Positions 33,177 to 44,290 of a DNA stretch of 64,000 nt are shown here, in pieces. How positions within the stretch are numbered: the stretch's first letter is position 1; each line of letters opens with the position of its first letter. Both the position numbers and the translations under genes were made by a program. The notes under the pieces are model-generated. The model was not told the origin of the DNA. It worked only from the letters and a program-made list of their open reading frames with translations, and did no database searches. This DNA is from Labia minor (Eukaryota; Arthropoda; Insecta; Dermaptera; Spongiphoridae): positions 9,078,491-9,142,490 of the forward strand of contig OY720345.1 in assembly GCA_963082975.1 (NCBI GenBank). The letters run 5' to 3'.

Positions 33177-33620
33177 ATGGCGGAGATGGCATAACGAGGA
33201 ATTGCATTTCCAGATATAGTTAAGGTTATTAAGGTTATAAAATAAAGAAGGCTGGGATGGGAAGGGGTCATGACTAGAATGGTAGATTAAGCAAAAGATC
33301 GGCGAAAAATATTGAGAAACATATGGTGGGATTGGGAAGATCAAGGACGCGGTGAGTGGACAGTGTAGGGACGTGGACAGATGGGACAGGGTAGGAGTTA
33401 GATGTTTATAGCTCAGAATTGGGATACTTGGAGAAATGGGGTTACTTTCGAGATCGGTAGAAGCAAAGAGATAGATAATTAAAATATCTTTTAAATAAGA
33501 ACACAAACAGAAATGATAATTTAATGTAATATACTGATTGAAACAAAATGGATGAAAACCTTTTACACACAGACTTTCAACGAAATACTATGTATTACTT
33601 CAGGGGTACATGGGGCGGAG

Positions 33621-35068
33621 CCGAAATATAAATATATATAGGTACATTGAAATTTCTCATAATAACCAAAACTTTCATGAAAACATAAAAGAATATGCAT
33701 GTAAATAAATAAATATATATATTGTAATGATTTTTTGTATTGGGGTAAATATTGAAGGGGAAAATCTAAGAAAAAGGGTTGGTCTCTTATGTGTAATGTA
33801 AAAGGATGGACTTTGAATCGGTGTGATCTGACCTGGTGTTCTGGACTACAAAAAAAAAAAAGAAAAAATATTAAATTTATCATTAAGAATAAAATTTATA
33901 TATAATAAGATTTATTATATTTGATATTTAAATATAAATTTTTAAAACCTTTAGATACATACATATAATCTTTATGCTCTATCTTTTTTTCGTAAGGATT
34001 CTAGCTTTTTGTAAGCTGTATGTGTTTTTATTTATGTGTTGTGATAGTTTGAATCGAATAAAATCGTGTAAAAAAAAATTCTTGATTTACAAACCGTGTT
34101 ATATCAAATTCGTGTAAGATAGTGTAAAAACAGAATTAGGTGTATATATATCATAAACAAATTAATTATCATAATTATTTAGAGAAAATAATTATAATTC
34201 TACTCTAATTAATTAATTTGTTTTAATTATTTTTATTACTTACTTATTTCACTCGTAATTGCCATTTAATATTATTATAGTGTAATTAACTTGAGAATCA
34301 ATGAGAAAAGAAATAAAAACTTTCACAAATATTTAATAAAAATTACAATAACTCTTCATTTGCGAGTTTAAAAATAAATTGATATATTTAGTTTTGTCTT
34401 TTTTTTCTATATATATATATATTTTAATCATATTCTTCCTTAATAAAAATTTCATTTTATTTTAAAACATATAGATTTAGATATAAAATTAATATTAAAA
34501 AATTTTTATTTTATATTCTGAATAAAGATAAAAAGATGTAATAATATTCATGGATTAACTGCTGCTTGCGAGTAGATAAGAAATGGAATCATCTTAGTTT
34601 CATTTTCGAAATCTATTGATCATCCATCATAAAATGTTGACAGAGATCTGATATAATATTATATTAAGAGAGAAAGAGGATTCAGAAATATATAAAGATA
34701 AAAAAAAATGAATAAATATTTAAACTTTTCCAATTTAATATATTTTTAGAAATTGTATAAATCTTATTATTATTAAATAATTAAAATTATATATATCGAA
34801 TATATATATTTATTTCAATTTTCTCAGGTTATAATAAATTTATATTAAAAGAATAAAAATAATATTTATTTTATTAAAAAGAAAAAAATTCGAAAAGAAT
34901 TGTTTTTAAAAGTTTATTAAAAGGTTAATAAAATTAAAATAAATTTAAATAAATTATTTTATTAATAATTAAAATCAAAATTAATTGAAGTGTAATTAAA
35001 TTAAAAATGTTTAAAAAATGATTTGTTTTAATGTTTGTAAATATTGATAAATTATAATTTAATAATTA
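33621..35068. other. Intergenic, no gene seen
   Basis: AT-rich. About 33740-33850 is less biased and gives a minus-strand frame with no recognisable domain. The rest is low-complexity. Confidence 0.45.
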
Positions 35069-35880
35069 TTAATTTATTAATAATAATTTTTTTTTTATTA
35101 TTTTTTCAAAATAATTTCCCTCAGATATAATGCACTTATGCCACCGTTTCTTCCAATCGTCGAAGCTCTTCTGAAATACGCTTTTCGGTATGGCCATCAG
35201 TTCGTTCTTCGATTCCGACTTTATCTCATCAATGGTGGCAAAACGCTTTCCTTTCATTGGTCTATTCAGTTTTGGGAATAAGAAAAAATCGCAGGGAGCA
35301 AATCTGTTGAATTCGGTGGTTGAGGCAGGATTACGGTGTTGTTTTTGGTCAAAAAATTACGAACAAACAATGATGTGTGAGCTGGGGCATTATCTATGAT
35401 TTGTTTTTCCACAATATGCTTCACGCAAATGTTGCATAACTTCTTTGTAGTATTCCTTATTAACAGTACCACCTGTTGGCAAGAACTCATGATGCACCAC
35501 GCCATTGTAATCGAAGAAAACAGTGAGCAAAATCTTCACATTTGATACTGTTTATACTTGAGATAAAAAAAACTCTCCGAATGTCACAGTCAACATTTTA
35601 AGTGCCTTGGAGCACTTTATTCCATTTTTAACGCAAAATTTAATACATAATCGTTGATACATTTTTTTAAGAAAAAAAAAATCGAAGAACAAAACAAAAA
35701 CGTAACTAACTTTTTCAGTTGTCATAAAACAAACTACTAATCCAAAATGGGTGATAATGTCAACATATGAGAAACACAACAACAAAAAAACTTCGCCCGC
35801 GAAAATTCAAAATTCACCTTTTTTTTAAACATGATTTTAGCGAAACGAAAAAAAAACAAGTTATAATCTCTGTAACCACA
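35069..35880 (-). pseudogene. Mariner transposase relic, internally deleted (subfamily A, copy 1)
   Basis: Minus strand. The N-terminal part (35600-35690) reads LCIKFCVKNGIKCSKALKML. After a deletion it continues with FFDYNGVVHHEFLPTGG-type sequence. It goes on through IDNAPAHTSLFVRNFLTKNN (second catalytic Asp and beyond) and a PPNSTDLLP stretch where functional mariners have YSPDLAPCD. The end is MKGKRFATIDEIKSESKNEL followed by WKKRWHKCIISEGNYFE. The region between the N-terminal domain and the first catalytic Asp is missing, and frames shift at least twice. The 5' UTR also matches the copy at 58.9 kb (TTGGATTAGTAGTTTGTTTT). These are mariner proteins of the type fused into vertebrate SETMAR. 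Confidence 0.8.
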
Positions 35881-36577
35881 GTCACTATTTTTAGCTTTCT
35901 CTGTTTCATTTCAATCCCAATTCTACTCTTTCTCGATTGCTTTAAATCTATTTTTAGAAGTTAACCTTTTTATTACAAAAAATATTTAATAGAGACGGTA
36001 GAAGTAGCAAGGAGAAAGTGGAGTGAGGTAAGAAAGTAGATTTTAGAGTGCAAATAACTTTACTAATCTAAAAGAGAGATTCTATACAACTATTATTTTC
36101 TTTAAGTGAAATCTTATTCATAAAATGTCTGAGAAGTCATTTTACTTTTCACTTAGTTCATTTCATTCATCAAGAGAGAGAGAGAGCAATTTCAGTGGAT
36201 TGTCAAACTTGCCACTGCCCCTACTCCTTTACCTCTATCCTCCTTCCTTCTACTATACCCACCCTCTCAATCCTCTTCTCTACTCAACCAACTACTCAAA
36301 ACTTTAAAGTCTATTTAAAAACTTTTTACTCAGGTGAATTTATTATACTACCACAATTCATAAGTTTTTACTATTTCTTTTGAAAATTAGGAAAAGAAAA
36401 ATATATATATATATATTTTTTAATTTAAATAAAAACAATTCTTTTTTTTATTTTTATTAATAAAAGAATTAAATAAAAATTAAATAGAAATAAAAATAAT
36501 AAATTATAGATATCATATATTTTTTATTTTGATTGGCTATTAGGATGTTCATTTTCTTTTAGTTAATCTTAAAAAAT
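35881..36577. other. Intergenic, no gene seen
   Basis: A purine-rich then C/T-rich patch at about 35990-36300, with GAGAGAGAGAG near 36172. The frames are composition artefacts. No gene supported. Confidence 0.45.
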
Positions 36578-37194
36578 CTGGAGTGTCTCCGGTCGACTAT
36601 CTCGCAAATTTGAATTGGATTAAATAACATATATTAATTTAAATTAAATTATAAATTAAAATTAATAAATCATATTTATTAAATGAGCGCATGTTTGGCT
36701 CTTTGTTGATAACACCACGTCACGTGTTGGCGCTTGAGATTTGCAGTGTTAAAAAATTAATTCTGGTAATTTCAGCGAATCAATCAAGCTGAAATTCTAT
36801 ATATAGCAGTTTTATACAATTATTAATCATGTGAAAAATTAACAAACATATAGCTTTATTTTTACGGTCACTTTAGAAGAACAAAAATCAAAACGTTGTA
36901 GGTAATGACCCTCTTCCGGTTGAGCTACATTTCTTAAAAGTTGATAGAAAACTATGAATTTTGAATAATACCCATGTACCAAATTTCATCATTCTAGCTC
37001 CAACCGTTTTTGCGTAATCTTGCCTACATACATACACATACACACACACATACACACATACACACACACACACAGACATTTTTCTCAACCTTAGTGAAAA
37101 TGATTCAGGAACCTTCAAAACGTATAAAAACATCAAAATCTCAACATCGAAAATTTTCGTGATCGCAATACTATCTCTGGCGAGATAGTAAAAA
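36578..37194 (+). mobile_element. HINE-like repeat, copy 5
   Basis: Full-length plus-oriented copy from CTGGAGTGTCTCCGGTCGAC to the perfect right hairpin ACTATCTCTGGCGAGATAGT at 37170-37189 and an A run. An AC-rich microsatellite is at about 37024-37075. The 82-codon frame here is antisense to nothing real. Confidence 0.9.
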
Positions 37195-38099
37195 TTAAAT
37201 GAAATTTGATTTGATTTTATAAATAAATCGTATACTTATTTTTTAAATTTTTTCTGATATAAATAAATAAATATTTAATAATTGAATGGATAATAAATTT
37301 TGACAAAAATGAAATCAATGTTGATCAATTTTATTAAAAAAATCAATGAAATTTAAAGACTCTTATTGGATCAAATACTAATGTAAATTTAATATTGTAA
37401 TAACTTTTTCAATTTTTTAAATGGTATCTCTAGTCATAAGGTCTCTTATTGAAACTACGAGAATAGAAAAAAAAGAAGAGAGATTTAGACTTAACCTTTA
37501 ACCAAATGTATTATAACTTTAGATAGAATCTGCTCACGTATGTCATAATACATATTAGATATATAAAAAGAAAAAAAAAAATTCTCGTTCTAATATCGAA
37601 AAGAATCCGATGAATAATACATTCAACCAATTCTAATATATATACTATATATTATATAGTATAATATACTATTATCTTTTTTTATGTATTTGTAGAATTT
37701 TCAACAAAATCTTATTGTAAAAGGTAACAAAGATCATTGTATGTTTTTTTTTTTTTTTTTTTTTTTTTGAAGAGAGAAAATTCTCCGCTTTCAGATCTTA
37801 TTACAGAGAACAGAATATTACAGAGAAGTATATTACTCCCTCGAACACCGTTTTGAAGTATTACTTCTGTCTTATTGTGCTCCCTCTTTGGATTTTAAAA
37901 TCTCTCGATAGAGATTTGTAATAATCCCCCATTGAGATGAATAGGACTGACTACAGATGAATATGTTTTCCATTGTTTTCCTAAAACTATTCTTATCCCC
38001 ACTACTCCTACTTTTCTTCTTATGTATATTCACAATCTTGTAAAGTGTGTTCTAGCGTGTCAATCACCACTCACCCACACACCATTCATTATTTTCCTA
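37195..38099. other. Intergenic, no gene seen
   Basis: AT-rich with poly(T) at 37743-37768. A less biased patch at 37780-38080 contains ACAGAGAACAGAATATTACA-like short repeats but no protein I recognise. Confidence 0.45.
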
Positions 38100-38830
38100 T
38101 TAATATCTATAAACAAAATCGCTAAACAAAGCCACATTGGAAAATAAAAAAAAGCTGGAGTGTCTCCACTCGACTAGCTCGCAAATTTGAATTGGATTAA
38201 TTAACATATATTATATTTAAATTATATTTAAATTAAATTAAATTAATTATAAATTAAAATTAATAAATAATATTTATTAAATCAGCGCATGTTTGGCTCT
38301 TTGTTGATAGCACCAGGTCACGTGTTGGCGCGTGATTTGCAGTGTTAAAAAATTAATTCCGGTACTTTCAGGGATTCACAATCAAGCTGAAATTCTATAT
38401 ATAGCAGTTTTATACAATTTTTAATCATGTGAAAAACTATCAAACATATATCTTTATTTTTACGGACACTTTAGAGCAAAAAAAATTCAAAACGTTGTAG
38501 GTAATGACCCTCTTCCGGTTGAGCTACATTTCTCAAAAGTTGATAGAAAACTACATTTCTCCAAAGTTGATAGAAAACTCTGGCGAGATAGTAAAAAAGT
38601 ATTATTTCACCAAGACAATGCATCAATGCAAACGCTTGAATGAATTGATTCCTCATCAGTGTACTCTCCACCTCCCTAGTAACTATTTCCTGTTTGCAAA
38701 TCTCAAGAGAATGCTCGCTGAAAAGAAATCGCTAAAACTTTTAAGGCAAAAGATAAATTGTACTATGAAAATGGTGTTTGTAAGTTGAAAGATTACTTTA
38801 ATCGACCTATGCTAAAAAGACTCAATTCAA
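38100..38830 (+). pseudogene. Mariner transposase relic split by HINE-like copy 6
   Basis: Before the insertion, 38130-38152 reads TKPHWKIKK, and directly after it, from 38599, VLFHQDNAS. Together these recreate the mariner block ..KPH...KKVLFHQDNA.., which holds the second catalytic Asp. The downstream part gives YFLFANLKRMLAEKKS and, in another frame, KINCTMKM..., remnants of the YYLFPNLK..L.GK region and the C-terminus. The third Asp segment is degraded, so the copy is dead. Confidence 0.75.
38153..38598 (+). mobile_element. HINE-like repeat, copy 6 (internal deletion)
   Basis: Left end AGCTGGAGTGTCTCC intact. The microsatellite region is missing: sequence passes from TTGATAGAAAACT straight to CTGGCGAGATAGTAAAAA. 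Just before the join, a unit of about 30 bp (CTACATTTCTC.AAAGTTGATAGAAAACT) is present twice. It is inserted into a mariner coding sequence at an A run, which fixes the element ends. Confidence 0.88.
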
Positions 38831-39598
38831 TGTTTTTAAATCATAATCTAAAATGCAATTGTCTGAAATCAGCATAAAGCAAAGAAATAAATAAAAATTA
38901 AATTTTAAGAATATAATTTTAATGAAAAAACGATTGAGTCTCTCTCTTATGGTCACGTTCGAGAATTCTAATAATTCTCCACTAAAAATAACTTTTTTAA
39001 AAATAAAATTGATATTTATTGTCATTTTAAATTTAAGATTAGTAGTTTGTTTATTTATAAGTAATTGTACGTTTGTTTTTTTATATTCTATTTCTCATTT
39101 TTATTTTTTATTTTCATTTTTGATTCTTCACACACACAAATTAATATTTATAATTATATTTAAGGACGGGATCATTTTTTTTTTATTATTTTCAGCATGA
39201 AATTCAATTCTGAAGAATTTTGAAAAGTTTTAATGTTTTCTTTAATTTTTTAAAATGCGAAAATATTATTTTCCAGTAAGATAATATATTTTTGATATTT
39301 ATTAAGATAAGAAACTGAGTATTATTTTTATTTTGAAATATGCAAGAGAAATTTATAAAAATTATGAAAATTTTCCTATACCACTATTAATATAAAAAAG
39401 AATATAAAACATCACACAACACTTACACTTGCCACCCTTCTTTATGGAATTTACTCATGATTAATTAAATTAATATTTACATTTTTTTTATATTTATTCT
39501 TTTATTTTTTTATTACTATTGAATGTTAGATAAATCAAAGATATAAAATATCTTCAGATTAAAGAAAATGATTTTAGAAAATTTAATGAGTTTCATTG

Positions 39599-39634
<36 letters not shown>

Positions 39635-39748
39635 ATTTTCATATTGTTAAAATATTACTATATCAAAAAAAAAAACAAAAAAAAAACAGTGAAGTAATAA
39701 ATAAAATTTAATAAATAAAAAAAATATTGTATATAACGATAATAAAGT
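38831..39748. other. Intergenic, no gene seen
   Basis: AT-rich, with (TA)n at about 39600-39630. The frames of 60-90 codons are low-complexity and unsupported. Confidence 0.5.
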
Positions 39749-40624
39749 CATCTAGTCTAGGTATGATACGTCCCCTGATTCACCTTATACTTAGCTATAT
39801 TATTTTTTATTCTTACATTAATTACAATATAAAAATAAAGGGTCTTTCAAATTGGACGTTTTTTTTAATCCTTAAATACAAAACACAATTTGCATTGATT
39901 TCAAAAAAATTTTTATTTGTCATTAGAGTATAGTGTATGACATTTAACGGGTGGAGTGAGTTGTGGTCAGGAGGTGTCATTGGTCCATACTTTTTCGATA
40001 ATGATACTGGTGAAGCTGTTAACGTGAATTGCCTCCAATATCGTGAAATGATAACAAACTTTTTGTGGGCTAAATTGAACAATAATAACCTGGAAGGCAT
40101 GTGGTTTCAGTAACATGGTTCAACCTGTCACACTCCTCCAAAAACCATCGAGTTGTTACAATAAAAATTTCCTGGACGTGTAATCTCCAGAAATGGTGAT
40201 GTCAATTGGTCACGAAAATCATGTGATCTGACACGAATACTTTCTCTGGGGTTACCCTGAAAAACAATGATCCACAATCGGTTCCTGAGCTGAAGGACAA
40301 AATTATTCACATTATTGGTGAATTGGAACTGCAATTTGCCAAAATGTCATTGAAAATGTTGCCAAAAGATTGCGCATTTGTGGACCTGCACGAGGTGGAC
40401 ATATGGCGGATATTAATTGGTGTGTTTAAATGTCATACACTATACTTTAATGACCAATAAACATTTTTTGAAATCAATGCAAATGGTGTATTTTATTTAA
40501 GGATTAAAAAAACCGTCCAATTTGAAAGACCCTTTATTTTTATATTGTAATTACTGTAAGAATAAAAAATAATATAGCTAAGTATAAGGTGAATCAGGGG
40601 GACGTATCATACCTAGACTAGATG
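39749..40624 (+). mobile_element. IS630/Tc1/mariner-like element with ~198-bp TIRs
   Basis: Left arm 39749-39947 and right arm 40427-40624 are nearly identical inverted repeats, starting CATCTAGTCTAGGTATGATA. Shared inner words include GGGTCTTTCAAATTGGACG and AGTATAGTGTATGACATTTAA. Between them lies a decayed transposase. Long TIRs of this size are uncommon for a relic only 876 bp long. The target duplication is unclear: flanks are ..AAAGT and GTAAG... Confidence 0.8.
39950..40426 (+). pseudogene. Decayed DDE transposase between the long TIRs
   Basis: Plus strand, with frameshifts: GPYFFDNDTGEAVNVNCLQY, then MITNFLW, GMWFQQHGSTCHT (the second catalytic Asp replaced by His at QQH), KFPGRVISRNGDVNW and SCDLT (third catalytic Asp region). 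A segment of the NRF..FTLLV type follows. The order GPYFFE....YR.M...FW......W.QQDGA..HT......FPGR.ISR.GD..WP..S.DLTP.D is characteristic of DDE_3-type transposases of the IS630/Tc1/mariner group. The N-terminal DNA-binding region is missing. Confidence 0.75.
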
Positions 40625-40665
40625 GTAAGATCACCAAAGGCGGGCTGACCAACTCTAGTTTATTA
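40625..40665 (+). repeat. LINE 3' tail fragment
   Basis: ATCACCAAAGGCGGGCTGAC, then CAACTCTAGT, corresponds to the last bases of LINE copy A (GCGCCAAAGGCGGTCTGAGC at about 22349-22368). It abuts the right end of the long-TIR element. Confidence 0.55.
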
Positions 40666-41609
40666 TATATATTATATTAATTACATTTAATAGGAAAAGT
40701 TTTTGAATTAAAATATAATACATCTGAGTATAAAATTAATCCCATTGAGGGGGATAATGTTTTGTAAAATATAAATTCTAAAGACTTTGAGTGTTCTCAG
40801 GTGATTATATATTGGATTAAAGAGGGTTGGATAAATTTAATAAATGTTTTTAATGTGCTCGCCACAAATTCTTGTCAAGTAAAATTTATGAGTCTTCCCA
40901 GAACAATTTCAGGATTGAAAATATCAAATAGATAGATAAAAAGATAACCATGAAGTTTCGTTGGTGATAAAAAAAAAAAAGTACTAAACTGTGAAATTTA
41001 TAATGAAAAAATAAATTAAGATATAAATATTAAATTAAAATTAATTAATAATAAAATTATTATTATATTATTATTATTATTGTTATTATTAAATAATAAA
41101 TAATTTATTTATATTATTGGATAATTTTTAATGTTATTTTGAATACATTTTTATTTTTATTTTAGTTTTTCAAATTGAAGATAATTTTAAAAGTTTTTAA
41201 TGTGGAGTGAGGGAGTGGGGGTGGGTGGGTTAAATATCTGTCTGTTTAATACTATCTGTCCGTTTTCAAGGTATTCGATTGTCAAACTCAACTAATTCCA
41301 TCACCTTCACCCGATCAACAAATCCTTTTTTTTTTCTTTTTTTAATGTAATGTAATTTGATTTGAGATTTGATATCCGATTGTCTTTTTCTAAACGCATG
41401 TCACGGTCAGAAGAAGACGGAGAGAAAAGCAATAACCTTACCTCCACTATCCATTTCCTATCACCATTTAACTTAATCCACGCCCTTAGGCCCCAGTCCT
41501 TTAAAACCTTTCTTTTCCCTCTGTCGTTTCTAAAACATAAAATTACCTTTTCCAAAATAAAAATAATTAATAAATAACAAATTATTTATATCTACAATAA
41601 ATAAAAATA
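40666..41609. other. Intergenic, no gene seen
   Basis: AT-rich with (ATT)n near 41055-41090. A less biased patch at 41200-41540 has overlapping frames on both strands of similar length, none with recognisable motifs. Confidence 0.45.
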
Positions 41610-42086
41610 AGCTGGAGTGTCTCCACTCGACTATCTCGCAAATTTGAATTGGATTAATTAACATATATTATATTTAAATTAAAATTAATAAATAATATTT
41701 ATTAAATCAATATTTATTAATTTGGCTCTTTATTGATGGCACCAGGTCACGTGTTGGCGCGTGATTTGAAGTGCTAAAAAATTAAGTCTGGTACTTTCAG
41801 CGATTCAATCAAACTGAAATTCTATATATAGCAGTTTTATACAATTTTTAATCTTGTGAAAAATTATCAAACATATATCTTTATTTTTACGGTCACTTTA
41901 GAGGAAAAAAAATCAAAACTTTGTAGGTAATGACCCTCTTCCGGTTGAGCTAGATTTCTCAAAAGTTGAAAGAAAACTACGAATTTTGAATAATTTTCGT
42001 ATACCAAATTTCATTATTCTAGTTCAAACCGTTTTTGCGTAATCTTGTCTACATACACACACACACACACACACGCACACACACAA
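41610..42086 (+). mobile_element. HINE-like repeat, copy 7 (3' truncated)
   Basis: Intact left end GCTGGAGTGTCTCCACTCGA. All landmarks follow in order up to the (AC)n microsatellite at 42053-42086, where similarity stops. The right-end hairpin is missing. The microsatellite may have mediated the loss. Confidence 0.87.
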
Positions 42087-42935
42087 ATATTTATATTAAA
42101 TATTGATATGATTTGTTCAAAAATTCCATTTTAATTTTATTTTAATTCTATTCATCATATATATTTTTTGTTGTTTTTTTTTTTTTTTTGTTTTTATTTG
42201 TCGATTCTCGAATAACCTTGGGGACTATTGCCCGCCTGAAATGCCCCTCCCCCCTATCTACTAGTAAATTCTATCGTTCTTTATTTCAATCCCTCGGAGA
42301 GTCACAAACTGAAATCAATCAGTTACCCACACAAGAAGGGCATAACGTTAAAGGGATGAAGGAGAGAGAGAAAGAGAATAAAAATACAAATACATCGACA
42401 TATTCCTCCCCTCCCCCTCAACCCCTTCTCCTCTTTCTATAGCTATACAGAGATAGATTGGGTTATATTATATACGTATAACCTGAAGCAATGAAACTCA
42501 TCGATGTTGGTGGGAGTGGACTATGCGCGGCCCTCATCGTGTGATGTTGTAGAAAACAATTGCTCGATTGATATGCTAACTCAATCCACGAATATTGCCC
42601 TGCACATGGATGTGTGTAAGTAGGGAATGAAGGGGAGATAGAAGGGGAGACGAATGGATGGATGGAGAAATTATTCAACTTGTCGTCTACGAGGACAGCC
42701 AATTTGATTTCCTTTAATGAAATTTTTTTTTTTTTCCTAAGAGGAAAATTATTTAAAAATACCATTCAATTTCACTTGAATTTGACATTTTACTAGAAAG
42801 GCCCTATTACTGTCTTATATTTAAATATTATTCCAGTAATAAAAAATATTTTTAAAACTTGAATTAATTATATTATCTTGGATTTTATTTTTAGTTTAAT
42901 TACTCAATTATTAATTACTACTATATTTGAAGTGA
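42087..42935. other. Intergenic, G+C-richer island
   Basis: About 42200-42740 is much less A/T-rich than its surroundings and contains frames of 84 (plus) and 100 (minus) codons. Both give Ser/Pro-rich low-complexity translations with no domain. It may be part of an untranslated exon; I cannot support a gene. Confidence 0.4.
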
Positions 42936-43312
42936 AATATTTTCTGACAATGAATATAAAATTAATTCTTTATAAACTACCACTTCCGGTTTCCGGAGAT
43001 TCACCAAAAGTTGAAGATTTCATGCTACTAATGTATTAAGTAAATTTATCAAATTTTATCAAAATCCGTTGAGCTGTTCAAGCTATACGCGTCTATACGG
43101 ACACACCATGGACAAACAGACGGTTGGACAGACGGATGGTTATACAGACGGACGGTTGGACAGGCTTCATGCTAAAAATACTTTTTACTGTTAACAAAAT
43201 GCATGATTCGTAGATATATGTAAAAATCTTCACATGTAAAATTTGGTTTGAAAACAATACCTTCCCTTCCTATCGTCGGTCGGTAAAATAACGATCATTT
43301 ATTTATTTATCT
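42936..43312 (-). repeat. Dispersed repeat D2 (copy 1)
   Basis: Includes AAATCCGTTGAGCTGTTCAA, a local tandem of ACGGACGGTTGGACAG-type units (43095-43165) and TCCTATCGTCGGTCGGTA. The last 110 bp match the reverse complement of about 60898-61000 (CATGATTCGTAGA.., AAATTTGGT.TG.AAACAATACC). Ends in a (TTTA)n tract. Confidence 0.65.
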
Positions 43313-44056
43313 ATTTAAAGGTAACCAACCCTCATTCACCCCTCATCCTTAACTAAATTCTTAAACTTCTCTTACATGCCAAGTTCATTTCTTAAAGCGA
43401 TTAACAAAAATTAAGCAAATTTCATCTCAACACACGTAACAGTTAACAACGTTTATCATTTTGAAACTGATAGATGTACTTATTTAGGGTGGAGGGGGGG
43501 AGGGCTGATGACGTCACTGACAGTTGAATTTTTCAATGGTCTTTGTTATCTACCCATGCGTCCATTATTTTAGAAGAAATTTACAACGTTAACTGAATCC
43601 TACTTATTATGTTCATATGCCATACATGTTCCTATCTTGCAGCTTTATCATCGTATCTCTCATTCCGTTCCTTGTTTCCTGCTGATAACTTACAGTCTTT
43701 GTATTTAATATCCGACTTCTCTGCTGTTTTAATCTTCGTCTATTTGGGTATTATACTCATTTGCTTTATCATTCGATCAAACTCACCATCACTTCTTCAA
43801 ATTTTTTAAGATTCCCAAGTAAAGATTTGAGTATCTGTAACAGGCCAGTAACACACATGAAGAAAACAGTAACTGAAAAAATACTCCTCAGACATTGGCA
43901 TTGATTTGTGAAAAGATTATTTTTCATAGGATCAAATAAAATTTGAATGCTTCTGACAATGAGTCGTCAACTCAACTCAATGCTTGGCCCAACTGACAAT
44001 GCGATATATTCAAGGAGCTCATTAACAAATATCAATTAGTATATTTCACCTCACAA
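43313..44056. other. Intergenic, no gene seen
   Basis: Less A/T-rich than average. A plus frame at 43609-43809 is hydrophobic and shows no motif; I see no neighbouring exon signals. Confidence 0.4.
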
Positions 44057-44290
44057 TTTAAAAATAAATTATTAAAAAAAACTTTTTAATGTACACATAT
44101 TAAAATCAAAATGCTCTAAAAAATAGAAAATAAAATATTAAGTATACATTGAATAATACGTTTTTTTGTTGGGCATATGTAAAGGATAATATTCAAGGTT
44201 TAATTAATATTTTATTTTCTATTTTTTAGGGCATTTTTTTTTATTAAAAAGCGTGTATATTAAAAAGTTTTTTTTAATAACTTATTTTCA
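44057..44290. repeat. Imperfect inverted repeat
   Basis: Arms of about 85 bp (44057-44144 and 44205-44290) share TATTAAAAAAAACTTTTTAA and CTAAAAAATAGAAAATAAAA in opposite orientation. Centre about 60 bp. Probable old MITE; no TSD is readable. Confidence 0.55.

Larger units (their letters stand above)
31790..33620 (+). pseudogene. LINE 3' half, decayed (copy B), interrupted by a hAT
   Basis: Reverse-transcriptase C-terminal half with stops. At about 32105-32160 it reads EAGNKIGIEINRDKTKYL, then at 32290-32460 a KSRSQSGNAYYHTVKRL block, KLIILPVVLYG and IRIVRS. These are the thumb/linker motifs of non-LTR elements. After the hAT at 32514-33176 the frame resumes with RRWRN-like residues. It continues to GLGRPRTRWVDSV-like sequence at about 33330-33365, the C-terminal LINE motif. 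A block from 31810 to 31910 is repeated at 32140-32240, so the copy also has an internal duplication. The 3' UTR to about 33610 matches copy A (ACGAAATACTATGTATTAC). Confidence 0.75.

Noticed and set aside
33065..33506. Overlapping minus-strand frames (68-128 codons)
   Set aside because: They cover the hAT right end and the antisense of the LINE C-terminus; the conserved motifs are on the other strand.
42188..42765. Pair of frames (84 and 100 codons) as a host gene
   Set aside because: Ser/Pro-rich, low-complexity on both strands, with no motif or splice pattern.
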